A DNA stretch of 64,000 nt. Origin: Agarophyton chilense (taxonomy: Eukaryota > Rhodophyta > Florideophyceae > Gracilariales > Gracilariaceae). The stretch lies in assembly GCA_030374765.1 (NCBI GenBank), contig JARGXX010000100.1, forward strand, positions 1,054,001-1,118,000. Direction: 5' to 3'. The first letter of the stretch is position 1. Every line of letters starts with the position of its first letter. Position numbers and translations under genes: made by a program. Below the pieces are notes generated by a model. That model saw only the letters and a program-made list of their open reading frames with translations, ran no database searches and was not told where the DNA came from. Positions 9,862 to 20,520 of the stretch are shown one piece after another.

Positions 9862-12004
9862 TGAGGTTGCCAGCTACGTGTTGCAAAGAATTCATCTCTT
9901 CCAAAAATACAACCGCTGGTTGGTATGCACTCGTGCAGAGCGAATCCTGGTTTTCCACGATTCAAGTATGAAAGATATCCAGCCATATCGACTTCCATCT
10001 CAGTTTTATTTCTTCGCTCCATTCCATACGCAAAGCAATAAGCGCGAATGTGATGATCTCTGTTGTATGTCCTTAGAACCTTGCATGTTAAGCGCTCAAA
10101 TGGAAGCACTTTCTTATCTCTCAACTCAGCGATCTTATTTTCATGAAGGTGGTCCTCCGTTACACAAACCGAACTCCAAGCCTTCATTGCTAAATCTTTA
10201 GCTTCCGTGACAGGACCAGGACCTTCATCATCTGTGGAGTCCTCCTTTCCTTTCGGAGCATGCAATGAAGTTTCCTTTGGCTTCTGGGCAGGAAGTTGTA
10301 CAGATTATTGTCCATTTGAGGCTTGGTTTTTCCATAATCAAAGAATGAATCATTCCTTTCCCCTCGACTTGTGCTACGCGTCCTCAGAAGCCGGGACTGT
10401 ATGCTCTTGCATCAGTGCTGCGTCGCTTCTTGATTGCAACCGGATTTTGTTCTTCGGCCCACAATTTCGTATCAAGCTCCGGGTTTGGTTTCGAAGATGT
10501 ACATTCAGTCATGACAACTTCTTCACAAGTCGTGTTATCAGTCCTCCTTGGTTTGGGAACTGAAACAGTTTTCATCGCATGTTTTCTGAGGTTTCCAATG
10601 TTCTCATCTTCATCTTTATTTCTATCCCCGGGTTTGAACATGTTTTTGGGTGATTGGTAGAGTTTATAGCCGTTGGAGGTTTCGTTTGTTCCGAAGCAGC
10701 CATTTCTTTTTCCAATTCAGGTTTCTCAGCATTCGGATTCAAGCTCTTTCTTACAACGGGTGATATGTCCACAACAGTTCGTGCAAGGGGTTCATTTTTG
10801 TTACTCTAATCGCCTTCATTCGACTCATGCTTTGCTTTGTTTCCTAAGTCCATCGCATCAAATGTTCTCGGAATGGTGATGCCTGTTTTATTCTTATCAG
10901 ACCTCGTCTGCTCTATTGTATTCACGTCTTTCTTTTCAGCATCGATGGTGTCAACATGAATATTTTGTTTGACCCCGTCTTCTTGTAAATCTTCGGTCAT
11001 GCTCGTTTCCGGATCATATGACGCCGATTGTGGTGTTCTCTCATAAGGCTTTGACGCTGGTGAATGATTGCGCCAGGTTTCATTTTTCTCCGCTTTATCA
11101 TCAACTTCAGCAGTAGTACTCTCGAGATGAGATGCTGAAAGTTCGTCGGTCGGCTTTGAGTCAATGTCCATGGGATGTTCCCGTTGGTTGGGCTTCAGAT
11201 CTGGAGCTTGTCCCTTGGTATAATTTGGAGGAGAATTTGGAGCTTTTCCATGCGTGCTTTCGTTTTCATTGCTCGCAGTGACAGGCGCCGCCGTTCCAAT
11301 AAGTGATTCAGTTTCATCATGCTCCGACATGTCATGCAACGATTGCGAAGGACGTTCTTCGCCGCTTTTGTTTTGTTCAGCACTACACTTCTCATTGCTC
11401 TCGGTGTTTTTGGCAGGTGAAGAGCTGGATGGCGGGGGCTTTGGTTGATCGCAGTTTACCGGAAATGAATTTTCATCATGTCATTGCACAGGTCCCGGTT
11501 TTGGACTACTTGCAAGAGAACATGAAGGCTCTATCTTGTCATGAACTACTGACAAATCAGATTCGTCGCTGTTGGAGGTATGGTTGTGCGATTCGCTGCG
11601 TTGTTCTTTCTGTGACTGTTCGTTTGGTTGCTCCGTGAGTTTGGTTTCGCACAAGGGTGCATCTTTCTGCTCGCTACTCGTAGTTTGTTGGTTCTGTTCG
11701 ACATTTTCATTGGTTTTCTGCTCTAGCGGAATCAAGTGATGTAGGTGGCTTGTCACTAGAATCTCGATTTTCGTTATCGAGCGCAGTTTTGGCGCCGACT
11801 TCCTGCTGGTCTTGGGATGTTGGTCTTGCGCAGTGACGTTGTCTTCTTCGGATTGGTTTGGTTGTTTTTCAGAACTTTTTTTGCCGCAGTGGGGGTGGCC
11901 TCTGCTGGTGAAGCTGGAGGGGCGGTTATTCCCGCCATGGGCTCGGTTATGTTAGGAGGATGTTGCAACCAAGATTCAGCGCCTGACTCATAGTCATTTG
12001 CCAT
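9858..12004 (-). pseudogene. Large disordered protein relic with C-terminal SAP-like motif
   Basis: On the minus strand an ATG at 12004 opens a Pro/Ala/Thr/Lys-rich frame. The same hydrophilic, Glu/Asp/Ser/Lys-rich composition then continues through successive frames (11756-11481, 11339-10806, 10772-10572, 10641-10384) to a last block at 10265-9858. That block contains an IRAYCFAYGMERRNKTE stretch, which resembles the second half of a SAP DNA-binding motif (leucine-rich helix, Gly turn, NKTEL-type end). The frame changes and stops suggest a degenerated gene, although unseen introns could also explain some of them. Function is unknown; a chromatin-associated role is only a guess. Confidence 0.35.
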
Positions 12005-13282
12005 TGAGGGCGAGGCGAGGAAAGATAGCAATGGATTACAATGGACGAAAACGGGACGGCGGGCAGATTGCACTCAGCGGCGGAAAACTCGCGGCGTTGC
12101 AGGCATGACAACAGACGCACAACGAGCGCGAAGCAACGAGCACGCCTTCTGCGGCCTGTGCGGTAGGCGATGCTTGCTTTTGATTCGCAGAATGCGAAGC
12201 GCAAAAAGGCCACGCTTTAGTGCGAATCAACTTCAAACGAAAATTTGAATAAGCTTTTTGGTGCGTCGAGCCGCAGTCGAGGTGTAAGCTTTCAGGTTGA
12301 CCACGGAGCTTCGCTCGCTTCCCAGAATTTGGCATCGCCCCACCCCGCCATTTGCCAGCTCTCCTGTGAAAGCGTCCACCTCATACATTCGATTTCTCTT
12401 CAGCTCACTATGCCACCGTATTGCTCGATACCACATTCCGGTTCCCATCATCCATCAGCTTCTTAGTTCTCACAAGTCACCCAATCGCCGAACTCTCCGG
12501 TAGTCTCTCAAATCCTTGACACAGCCGTGAGAAGTCCTCCAGCTTAGACGTTCCTAGCACGTTTTCTCGGTCAAAGAGGTACGTCTACCACCTCACAGGG
12601 TCTACCACTGCGCTTGGTTTGGTTGCCGTTTCGCAAACTGCGCGAAACTCATCGTGTATCCCACGCCCCTCACAGGTGCATAATGTGCAGTTCATTTGTC
12701 ACCATAGACAATGAAGCGGAAGGACTTTTGAACGGATCATCACAATGGACGTCGGAATGTTGTGGCAGGAATGACAATGAGGCTGGGAGCGCTACGTTGG
12801 AGGCTTTCAACGATTCTTCATCATATCCAGACATATTTATTGATATCGTTGAATAAAAAAACCATCAATCAGTCAATAATTCGGGCAACCGCAGGGGGGT
12901 CATTACTCTGATTGTCGATGAAAACTTGGAGAGTGAAGAAGCAGCTTGTGCGGGAACCGCTATCGCTGCTGTTCATATCGCCGCCGCAGAGAGCAGCCTC
13001 CGATTTTCGATTCTTCCATCTGCCTCCGGGTGCCCAGTGGCTGTCAGAAAGGAAAACGAAAACGAAATCATGTGCTTGGAAATGATAAGCGTAGCCAGTT
13101 TTTCAGAGCTTACATCTAAAAAATAATGACGAATCGTTTTCATGGGACGTATGCGGAGCTTCAGAAGGTATTAACAGATGTTTTGCCAACTCCATGAGCC
13201 TGTTCTGCCCTTATTAGTGAGCGAGACACCTCGTAAGAGAATAAAGTGACCGACAAATCTCAGAAGGTAGAACGTCCGCTGA
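12005..13282. other. Intergenic between the SAP-like relic and E1
   Basis: Contains only short frames. Plus-strand frames of 80 codons at 12614-12856 and 66 codons at 12926-13126 start with ATG, but they show no recognisable domain. The 13240-13282 stretch precedes the E1 target-site copy. Confidence 0.4.
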
Positions 13283-13286
13283 GACT

Positions 13287-13676
13287 TGTGCCGCCTCGTG
13301 GGTTAGGTGCGCTTGCTCTCGTGCGTCGGGTCGATCCCGATGCGAAAAGGAAAAACGTTGATGCTCGCGTGCGTGCGAGAATTACGTCAGCTGGAAAAGA
13401 GAGTCAGATGGCAAGTTGCAGTACGTCAGTTCGTTTCTTCGACCGAGTGTGTTGCCTTTAATAAAATTGACCTACCGTCTGTCTGCGTCCCTTCACCGTC
13501 CTCTCGACAGAACACTGGGCAACAGAGTCGACGGGGGTCGACTCGTTTTTGTGAGCCAAGATAGTGTCGCTTTGTTCACGACCTTTCCCAACGGGAACAC
13601 CATCTCGATACAGATTTGATTCTGACCGTTTGAGATCCGGCTTGGCGATTTGTGCCAAAGCCAGTCAAGCACAACA
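13287..13676 (-). repeat. E1 3' LTR
   Basis: 390 bp with TG...CA ends and TGTGC/GCACA inverted termini. It is preceded by the target copy GACT at 13283-13286. The inner flank on the coding strand, ATGGGGCGC, is a purine-leaning stretch that may be the polypurine tract. Confidence 0.93.
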
Positions 13677-13737
13677 GCGCCCCATGCACCTGAAGCTTGC
13701 AATAGGCAAGTCTTCGGGAGCATCAGAATGAGCAAAG

Positions 13738-16700
13738 TCAGATTGCGGTCTGCTTGAGATCCCGCTTCCCCGATGTCGCCAGAAAGTCCTCAAGCATGCC
13801 AGGAAGATCGGCGGAGGCGCTGGCGAGAGGTTTCAAAGTCCGATCGACCTCATCTGGTAAACCCTTCCACTCAATATTGAGCTCAAGCGCGCCCTCACGC
13901 TCGCGAATGTCTCGTATCTCGCGAGCACTTTCGATCACCGTTTCAGAATAGGTAGCTGTAGATATCAGCGCCGGTTCCACTTCCTTTCCCAGCATGTCCT
14001 CGCGGTAGAGCAACAGACGACGCGCTTGAATTGTTTCACGCTTATTGCGTACGAGATCTTCCACCTCGTACACCCAGGGTGACTTTGTCGTCACTACCCT
14101 GCGCGGTCCCTTACACAGGAACTGCAGCTTGTGTCTTTTCTTCTGTGCTCTTCGTACGAGCACAAAGTCGCCAACAATGAATTATTGAGCTTCAATCTGG
14201 GTGAGCCTATTATGGCGATCAATGTACTTTTGTCGCGCAACGCCAACCCTTCCAGAAACGTTGCTGTGCACATCCTGCAGGGCGTCCTGTAGATCGTTGA
14301 TGTTCAGCAGCTTCTGCGCTTCAACCTTCGATGCCAGCGTAGCTGTCCTATAGTGCTCGACCGGAAGCGCGCGCAGCAAAGGCCTGATAGGTCGATGTCC
14401 TGTAAAGACCTCCCGCGGCGTGCGGTAGATGCGCGGATCCTCAGGGTCCCGAGCGCCGAGCTGGCGCGACGGTGCGTGATTAAGAACGCTTTGTATGCAT
14501 TAAGACACCCCCGGCCACTCGCGCGGGGACATTTTCCATTCAGCCAGTAGAGCGTGGCACGCGCGGAGCACCTCCCGGCAGACACGCTCTACTGTCCCAT
14601 TAGCCCAGGCCGAGTAGGCGGTCGTAAAATGATGTTTCACCTTAAGCTCAGCCGTCAGGTCGTGCAGGAGTTGGTTATTAAAGTGTGTGCCCTGATCGCT
14701 CACGAGCCACTCGAACCCCCCCAAACGAAGCTATCCACAGAGTTAAAGCCTCAGCGGCTACCAGGCTAGTAGCGGCCTCAGCGGGCCAGAGCCATACGTA
14801 CCCAGAGAGATCATCGCGCATCAGCAGTAGATACTTCATCTTTGCATTACTTGAGCCCATGTAAAGAAAATCCACACGAAGGACCTCATACACCCTGGAC
14901 CCGTGCAGCGCCTGCCCTAGTGGGCGAGGTATGACCTCACCCGTGAGTGTCACCAAACAGTGGTAGCAGCGACGCACAAAGGTGGCGACATCCTGCTTGA
15001 GCGTCGACCAGTAGAAACTCTCGCGTATTGTGCTTTCGGTCCCGTCCTGGCCCCGGTGGCCCATCGTGCCACCATGTGACACTATCAGCACTCGGAGCTG
15101 TAGCTCCGCATCATCCTAAGGCACCCAGATGCGACTCCCTTTCTTCCAGAGCCGATCATCCGGATCGAGTGCCAGTCCAGCTTTCGGTGAGCTTGATATT
15201 TCCTGCGCGTCACGAAGCGAGGATATACTTGGCCTTTCTATATCATCAGCAGCTGGCACCATTTGTGCTGTAGTCTCTAATAGAGAGCAGATACTGCGCA
15301 TTGGGTGATGCTGCTCAACGCGGTAACCCTTGCACCATCTTGTGAGCATATCTGCGCAGACGTTCTTGTCGCCATCGATGTGCTCAAGTATGTAGTCAAA
15401 CCGAGATAGAAATAATGCCCAGCGTTGCACCTTACTCACAATATGGCGGCCGAGTGCCGGCTCGAAAGCGAGCTGGGCAAAGACGAAGAGGAGATTGCGG
15501 TGGTCTGTGTGGACGTGCGCTGGTTGCTCGTCGAAGAAGAGGTAGTCCATTTTGTCGAACACTTGCATAATAGCAAACCCTTCCTTCTCGAACATACTCC
15601 AATTCCGCTCGGCCTTCTTGAACTCGGCGCCGAGGAAAGCGAGGGGCTCATGGCGTTGCTCCTCGATTGGTAGAGCGAGCTGGTCTGGCTTGGTCTTTGT
15701 CACCACGCCGGACCAGAAATATTCCGACGCATCAGTGTAGACGCATAGAATGTACCCTTCTTTCGGGTATGCCAGCTCAACCGCGTTGCGAAGATTGTCT
15801 TGCAAGGCTCGAAAGGCCTGTTCGTGCTCAGCGCCCCAAGCCAAACTGCGCAACGGCACATCCTTGATAGACCTCTTAGTCCTTCGGCCCTTTAGCTTAT
15901 AAGCCCTCTCGAGCACGGCCGTTAGCGGGGCGACAGTGCGCGCAAAGTCTGGTATTGCGTTCTGCATCCAACGGCAACAGTGCACAAATGAGCACAACTC
16001 CCCGGCCGCTATGGGAGAGTGCATGTTTCGGAGCCCCTCCACCTTGGCGGGGTCCATCTTGTACCCTTCACCGCTGACTATTCTGCCACACCACTTGATG
16101 GAGCCTTCGAGGAATTTGCACTTCTTAGCGGAGAGGTATAGCCCAACCTCCTCGCATATGCCAAAGGAAGTTTCTCATCCATCAAGTAGCTCTCCCTCCT
16201 CCTTGATATGGAGGATAAAATCGTCCAACCAAGCCTTAAGCTTACTCCGTAGCTCAGAAAATAAAGGCTCGATCGTGCTCTGGAAGTGAGCCGTAGCGTT
16301 AGTTAGCTCAGGCAGAGTCCTCGTAGAGGTGTAGGTACCCTGCGGAGTTACCACCCCACACTTCCCAAAGCTGTCGGGGTGGAGCGGGAGTTACCAGTAG
16401 CCGCTAACGAAGTCCAACACCGCGAAGCACTTACTTCCAGCAAATTCATATAGTTCTGACTCGACGTGCGGCATGGGCCAAGCTTGCTTGACCGTAGCAG
16501 CATTGACCCGCCGGAGGTCGATGGCCATGCGCCCGCGATCCCAGCTTCGGTACTAGGAGCGGTGCGGCTTGCCATTCGGCATCGGGGTTTGGAACAAAAA
16601 AATCCATCTTGACCAACTGGTCCACGTACCGTTTAAGGTACGCCCTCTGCGCAGCGGGATACCGCCGCGCCTTCACCTTGACGGGCTTTTTGCCCGGTAG

Positions 16701-17194
16701 GGTTGCAACCCTTAAAGGTCTGACCTTGGCTGGGGGGGATTTGCCCAGCCTAAGTCGAAAACCTGCCGATACCTTTTGTGTAGGTCGGCAAGCCTCTGCG
16801 CCCCAGCCTCGCTCAAGCCAGCTTCTTGGGCGGCGACCACGCCGGCATGCAAAGCCTCTGTAAGCTCTTCAGGGTCATCCTCGCCGAGGTCGACATAAAC
16901 GTCGGTCTCCTCCAGGCAATCCTTCTCAGCTCTCTCTTCGGAGTGAAAAACTCCATCATCCCAGAGTGCCGCGATCAGACTCGGCGGGTCCTCGTCGTTA
17001 ACGCGCACCACATTGCGCATGGCAAGCTCGTTCTGCTTGCGCGCGTGTTCCTCCAGCAGCGACGGCATGTCCGCCACTCCATCTAGACGCTCTGCGGCTG
17101 CCTGCAGCAAGATCTTATTGTCCAACCCAGCGCAGCGAGGTCCTCTCTTCCAATCAGCACGCACGAAATCGGCTGGTCGACCACGTGCCATCAC
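13738..17194 (-). pseudogene. pol: E1 pol: RT, RNase H, integrase, chromodomain (frameshifted)
   Basis: Read from right to left: a linker after the protease (17194-16712); the RT palm start, reaching APLLVPK near 16560; RT core with AWLDDF in place of Y-x-DD near 16220; RNase H with CVYTDAS and later HTDHRNLL (16057-15116 frame); integrase zinc region H-x3-H...C-x2-C near 15080-14960; integrase core Asp in RVDFLYM, Asp in VSDQGTHF and Glu in NGTVERV; and a C-terminal chromodomain (EIRDIREREG...WKGLPDE) ending at 13738. Frameshifts occur near 16700, 16560, 14730 and 14500, and in-frame stops near 16395, 16175, 15118 and 14180. The enzyme set is therefore not expressible from this copy. Confidence 0.9.
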
Positions 17195-18453
17195 ATCTTG
17201 CGGAGCAAAATCTTCGAGCCATGACGAATGCGTAGAGTCACATCCAGCTGCACCTTCTCCGACGAAGTCAACTTTGCTTCACCCTCGAGGACGGTGTCGA
17301 AAGACTTGGTGTTATTCAAAGACACCTTATTTAAAATAAACCCATTTTGGTTCAGCTCCTCGGCGATATTTTTGGGAAGGACATTGATGTCCGACCCTTG
17401 GTCCGCCATCACCACGATCTCAATCGCTCCAGCCCCAAGCGTTGCGCTGAACAACGTCGAATGACTGTCAATGGCCGCAGCACCAACGCGGCTAACAGCT
17501 CCATCACTCCTTCCACCCTTGGTGTCAAACTCGACTTTTTTCGGGCGGTTAGCGCGATACTTCTCAATCAGCTCTTTCTTACGCGCATCGGAGGTGTTCT
17601 TACAATCACGTAGAAAGTGGTGTTCGTGGCACCTCGGGTTCAGACAAGTCGGCATCTCAAACTTGCGCTTATTGGTGCCGGGCTTGTTATGGTTCATATT
17701 GTCAATAACCGACGAGCCAGATGCACTACCATTCTTCTGGTGCTTTCTCTGCCAGGAGGGCTTGTCTTCGTCCTTACCCGGACGATGGCGCACGTCCATG
17801 TGCTCCACCTTCTCGACAATGGTCGCTTCCTCCACCATGATCTCGACGTACTTGAAGAAATCCGTCTTGTGAATTTGCTCCTTGCTTCTCATCTCAATAA
17901 GGTCTTCCATGTGCGTCTTCAGCAGCGCCGGCTTGGTCCTGGTCCTCAGGTGAGAGATGGCCACCTCGGGACACTTGTCCAACACATTCTTATACCCCTC
18001 AGCCTCCAGCGCCTCCTCATAATCGAGGACCAACTTCCAGATTCGGCCTCGAGCATCACGGATCGTCATGTCCATCTTGAGGTTCTTAACGATGCGCTCC
18101 CAGTCCTCCTCGCGGAGATCATTGAGCGCAACCTCTGTGCAGGCCTCAAGACAGGCCCGCAGCTTCTCCTCAGTAACCTCAGCCAGCGACGTAGCCTCCA
18201 GAAACTTACCGCGCCAAAGCATTCTCTGAACGAGCGGCTCGATCGAGATCTTCAGAGAGCTCGGCTTCAGCGACTCGTCGCCATGCCACTTCTTCTCTTC
18301 AACCTGCGCCTCATAAAGCTTACGCTTCTTGAGGAACTTAGCGATAGACGGAATGTCTATGCTCTTCAGTCGGGGAGCCTCCAGACCGACCACAGTGGTC
18401 TGTCTGACGATCTCAGAGTCAGCCCTGGTATCTTTACCTGTTCGATCAGACAT
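17191..18453 (-). CDS. gag: E1 Gag-protease
   Basis: Intact 420-codon frame with an ATG start about 60 bp inside the 5' LTR. It has a helical Gag body and a basic nucleocapsid-like stretch with a modified zinc knuckle, CLNPRC followed by HEHHFLRDC (C-x4-C-x3-H-x4-C instead of C-x2-C-x4-H-x4-C). A retropepsin-like domain carries the active-site segment ADQGSDINVLP near residue 350. The second active-site residue is Gln where Ser or Thr is usual. The frame ends at 17191, and pol continues in another frame overlapping the stop (AAGATGTGATGG). That could be a programmed shift or a mutation. Confidence 0.9.
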   Translation of the reverse strand: MSDRTGKDTRADSEIVRQTTVVGLEAPRLKSIDIPSIAKFLKKRKLYEAQVEEKKWHGDESLKPSSLKISIEPLVQRMLWRGKFLEATSLAEVTEEKLRACLEACTEVALNDLREEDWERIVKNLKMDMTIRDARGRIWKLVLDYEEALEAEGYKNVLDKCPEVAISHLRTRTKPALLKTHMEDLIEMRSKEQIHKTDFFKYVEIMVEEATIVEKVEHMDVRHRPGKDEDKPSWQRKHQKNGSASGSSVIDNMNHNKPGTNKRKFEMPTCLNPRCHEHHFLRDCKNTSDARKKELIEKYRANRPKKVEFDTKGGRSDGAVSRVGAAAIDSHSTLFSATLGAGAIEIVVMADQGSDINVLPKNIAEELNQNGFILNKVSLNNTKSFDTVLEGEAKLTSSEKVQLDVTLRIRHGSKILLRKM

Positions 18454-18516
18454 ACCTGCTTAGCAAAGAAACAAATACAAGAAAATTAGAAACGTTAAAC
18501 GCGAAAAAGTAATTAC

Positions 18517-18906
18517 TGTGCCGCCTCGTGGGTTAGGTGCTCTTGCTCGCGTGCGTCGGGTCGATCCCGTTGCGAAAAGGAAAAACGTTGATGCTCGCGT
18601 GCGTGCGAGAATTACGTCAGCTGGAGAAGAGAGTCATATGGCAAATTGCAGTACGTCAGTCCGTTTCTTCGACCGAGTATGTTGCCTTTAATAAAATTGA
18701 CCTACCGTCTATCTGCGTCCCTTCACCGTCCTCTCGACAGATCACTGGGCGACAGAGTCGACGGGGGTCGACTCGTTTTTGTGAGCCAAGATAGTGTCGC
18801 TTTGTTCACGACCTTTCCCAACGGGAACACCATCTCGATACAGATTTGATTCTGACCGTTTGAGATCCGGCTTGGCGATTTGTGCCAAAGCCAGTCAGGC
18901 ACAACA
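18517..18906 (-). repeat. E1 5' LTR
   Basis: 390 bp, about 97% identical by eye to 13287-13676, with the same TGTGCC/CACAACA termini. It is followed by the second GACT target copy at 18907-18910. Confidence 0.93.
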
Positions 18907-18910
18907 GACT

Positions 18911-19718
18911 TCAAGCAGAAGCAGAATCAAGACGATTAGACATGGCCATATTTGCGGCATTTTAACTCATTAAGGACATTGGAGATAGTGAAAACTCTCG
19001 CATCCTATCCTTGAGTAGGGGTCTGCTGACTCCTTCCAAACATGCAATAGGCCCAAGCATTTGTTCTGCAACCGGCGAAACCCCTGAAGTACGCTCATCT
19101 GAAGGGGTTGATAGCAATGTTGTATTACTGATGCTTCACGAGCAAGTTGGATCAAAAAGCAGGCGTTTTGGGAATGGCTCTCGATTTCCTATGTATCGGC
19201 ACACCTGATGAATTTGCAGGCGATATTCTTCTTAGCACTGCGAAAAGATCAGAAGAGGAAATATTATACTCTACTGCACAGAGTTTTTCGGCAGCATCTT
19301 CTTATGCAGAAGCCGCAGGGGGTTTCGGGCAAAGGCCCACAAATCCGGATTTGGGACCTGGAGGCCCGCTGGTGACTGGGATTGCGGAATTGTAGTTACA
19401 CGCAAAATGCACTTTTGTTGTGCCTCAATCGACGGCCTACCGTGCTCGTACTGCTTTGAAACACTCCGTATGCTGTTAAGCGGAAGAGATTGATTCTGCG
19501 TTACTGTTGAAGGCACTGCTGGCGTACTTTGTGAATGACGTAGCGGAGGGGTGGTCAGACCCAAATGTGCGCTCGTCTTTTCTACGGCATCTGGAACTGA
19601 TTGATTGCGAGAGCCACTGTAGATTGAGTTACAGAAGCACTCTGTGTTTTTCCCGACCTAAAAACCACTTCCCTTCCCTGGGTTTTGTTTTCTTGTGCTA
19701 GCGCATGAATCGTATGCA
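18911..19718. other. Intergenic right of E1
   Basis: A plus-strand frame at 19147-19395 (82 codons) and an overlapping minus-strand frame at 19271-19564 are the only open stretches over 75 codons. Neither shows a domain. Nothing else was recognised. Confidence 0.4.
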
Positions 19719-20520
19719 CTAAGATAACCTTTTTCTCCTTTCTTTCATAGCTTGAATTAAATCTCTTCGTTGACCTTGAAATCCAACCGCGGACGTCATA
19801 TATCATTCTCGTAAACGAATCATATCGATATCTATCTCTCCGTTTTCATCTACCTCTAGCTCTTTAGCTCGCCTCTGTTCTTCCCTTTCACTGCAATATT
19901 TCTATGCTCTGGCACATTCAAAGTCATACAATTCTGTAACAATGTTCACAGAAGGTCTATTTTCACTGTCTTCCTCTTTAAAAGACCCTTCCTGGTTCAT
20001 TCTAACCAATATGTTGTGAAGTATCACCTAAGTCTCGCTTACAGCAAGACCCTCTTGTTTTTGCCAGATGTATAATTCTTTCCTCAGTACGTGGAAACGA
20101 GCCTGAATTACACCAAATGCTCATTCTATCTCCTTTCACAGCCGCTCTTGAAAATTTGAATATTGGATTTGGCTATCATTGGCCGGCTCATGAATAGGTC
20201 TGGCGAATATTGTCCATCACGGGTTGATACAATCTCCTAAAAAGTATGAAAGACATCTCTCCTGCCCCTGACGATAAAGTTTGTATTTCGTAGAAAGTTG
20301 AATATCATATGTACCATTGAGAATAAAAACAAACAAAGATGAATAATCCAGACGTGTGTTGCAGTTGTTTGATCCACATCTTCCAGCAAAACAATGCCAC
20401 GCATACAGATCTTGATCGCACCATTCCTCTACAGCTATCGTTGTGAGCTTCCTTTCCTTCGTATTGTGATACTGATCTTTAAGAGCACTTGGGCAGTTCT
20501 TTTTGTTTTCTTAGTATTTG
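19719..20520 (-). pseudogene. PIF/Harbinger (ALP1-like, Plant_tran family) transposase relic
   Basis: Minus-strand reading gives KNCPSALKDQYHNTKERK, then EEWCDQDLYAWHCFAGRCGSNN (20500-20390). This is the hallmark stretch of the Plant_tran/Harbinger family, in which a WKNCP...GQY...KLATI segment is followed by CDHDLY.W..F.GR.G.NND. Later pieces read WTIFARPIHEP (about 20215), AFGVIQARFHVL (about 20110) and VILHNILVRMNQ (about 20010). They fit the downstream RAFG...RF.IL and LHNM motifs. The tail is acidic and then basic, ending at 19719. Stops and frame changes interrupt it, so no active transposase is expected. Terminal inverted repeats and the 3-bp target duplication were not located. Confidence 0.65.

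Larger units (their letters stand above)
13287..18906 (-). mobile_element. E1: Ty3/gypsy LTR retrotransposon with chromodomain, 5.62 kb, defective
   Basis: Two 390-bp direct repeats, each beginning TGTGCC and ending CACAACA, flank an internal region coding on the minus strand for Gag, protease, RT, RNase H, integrase and a chromodomain. A 4-bp target duplication GACT sits at 13283-13286 and 18907-18910. The LTRs differ at about 12 of 390 positions by eye, so the insertion is fairly young. Even so, pol has several frameshifts and stops. The sequence just inside the 5' LTR (right-hand copy, minus strand) starts GTAATTAC, not the usual TGG tRNA-binding start. Confidence 0.95.

Noticed and set aside
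13246..13461. 71-codon plus-strand ORF at the left end of E1
   Set aside because: It runs from unique flank into the LTR, so it cannot be an ancestral gene; the matching piece in the other LTR is non-coding.
17617..18489. 290-codon plus-strand frame opposite E1 gag
   Set aside because: It is the antisense shadow of the intact Gag-protease frame; GC-rich codon positions of Gag keep the opposite strand open. No motif of its own.
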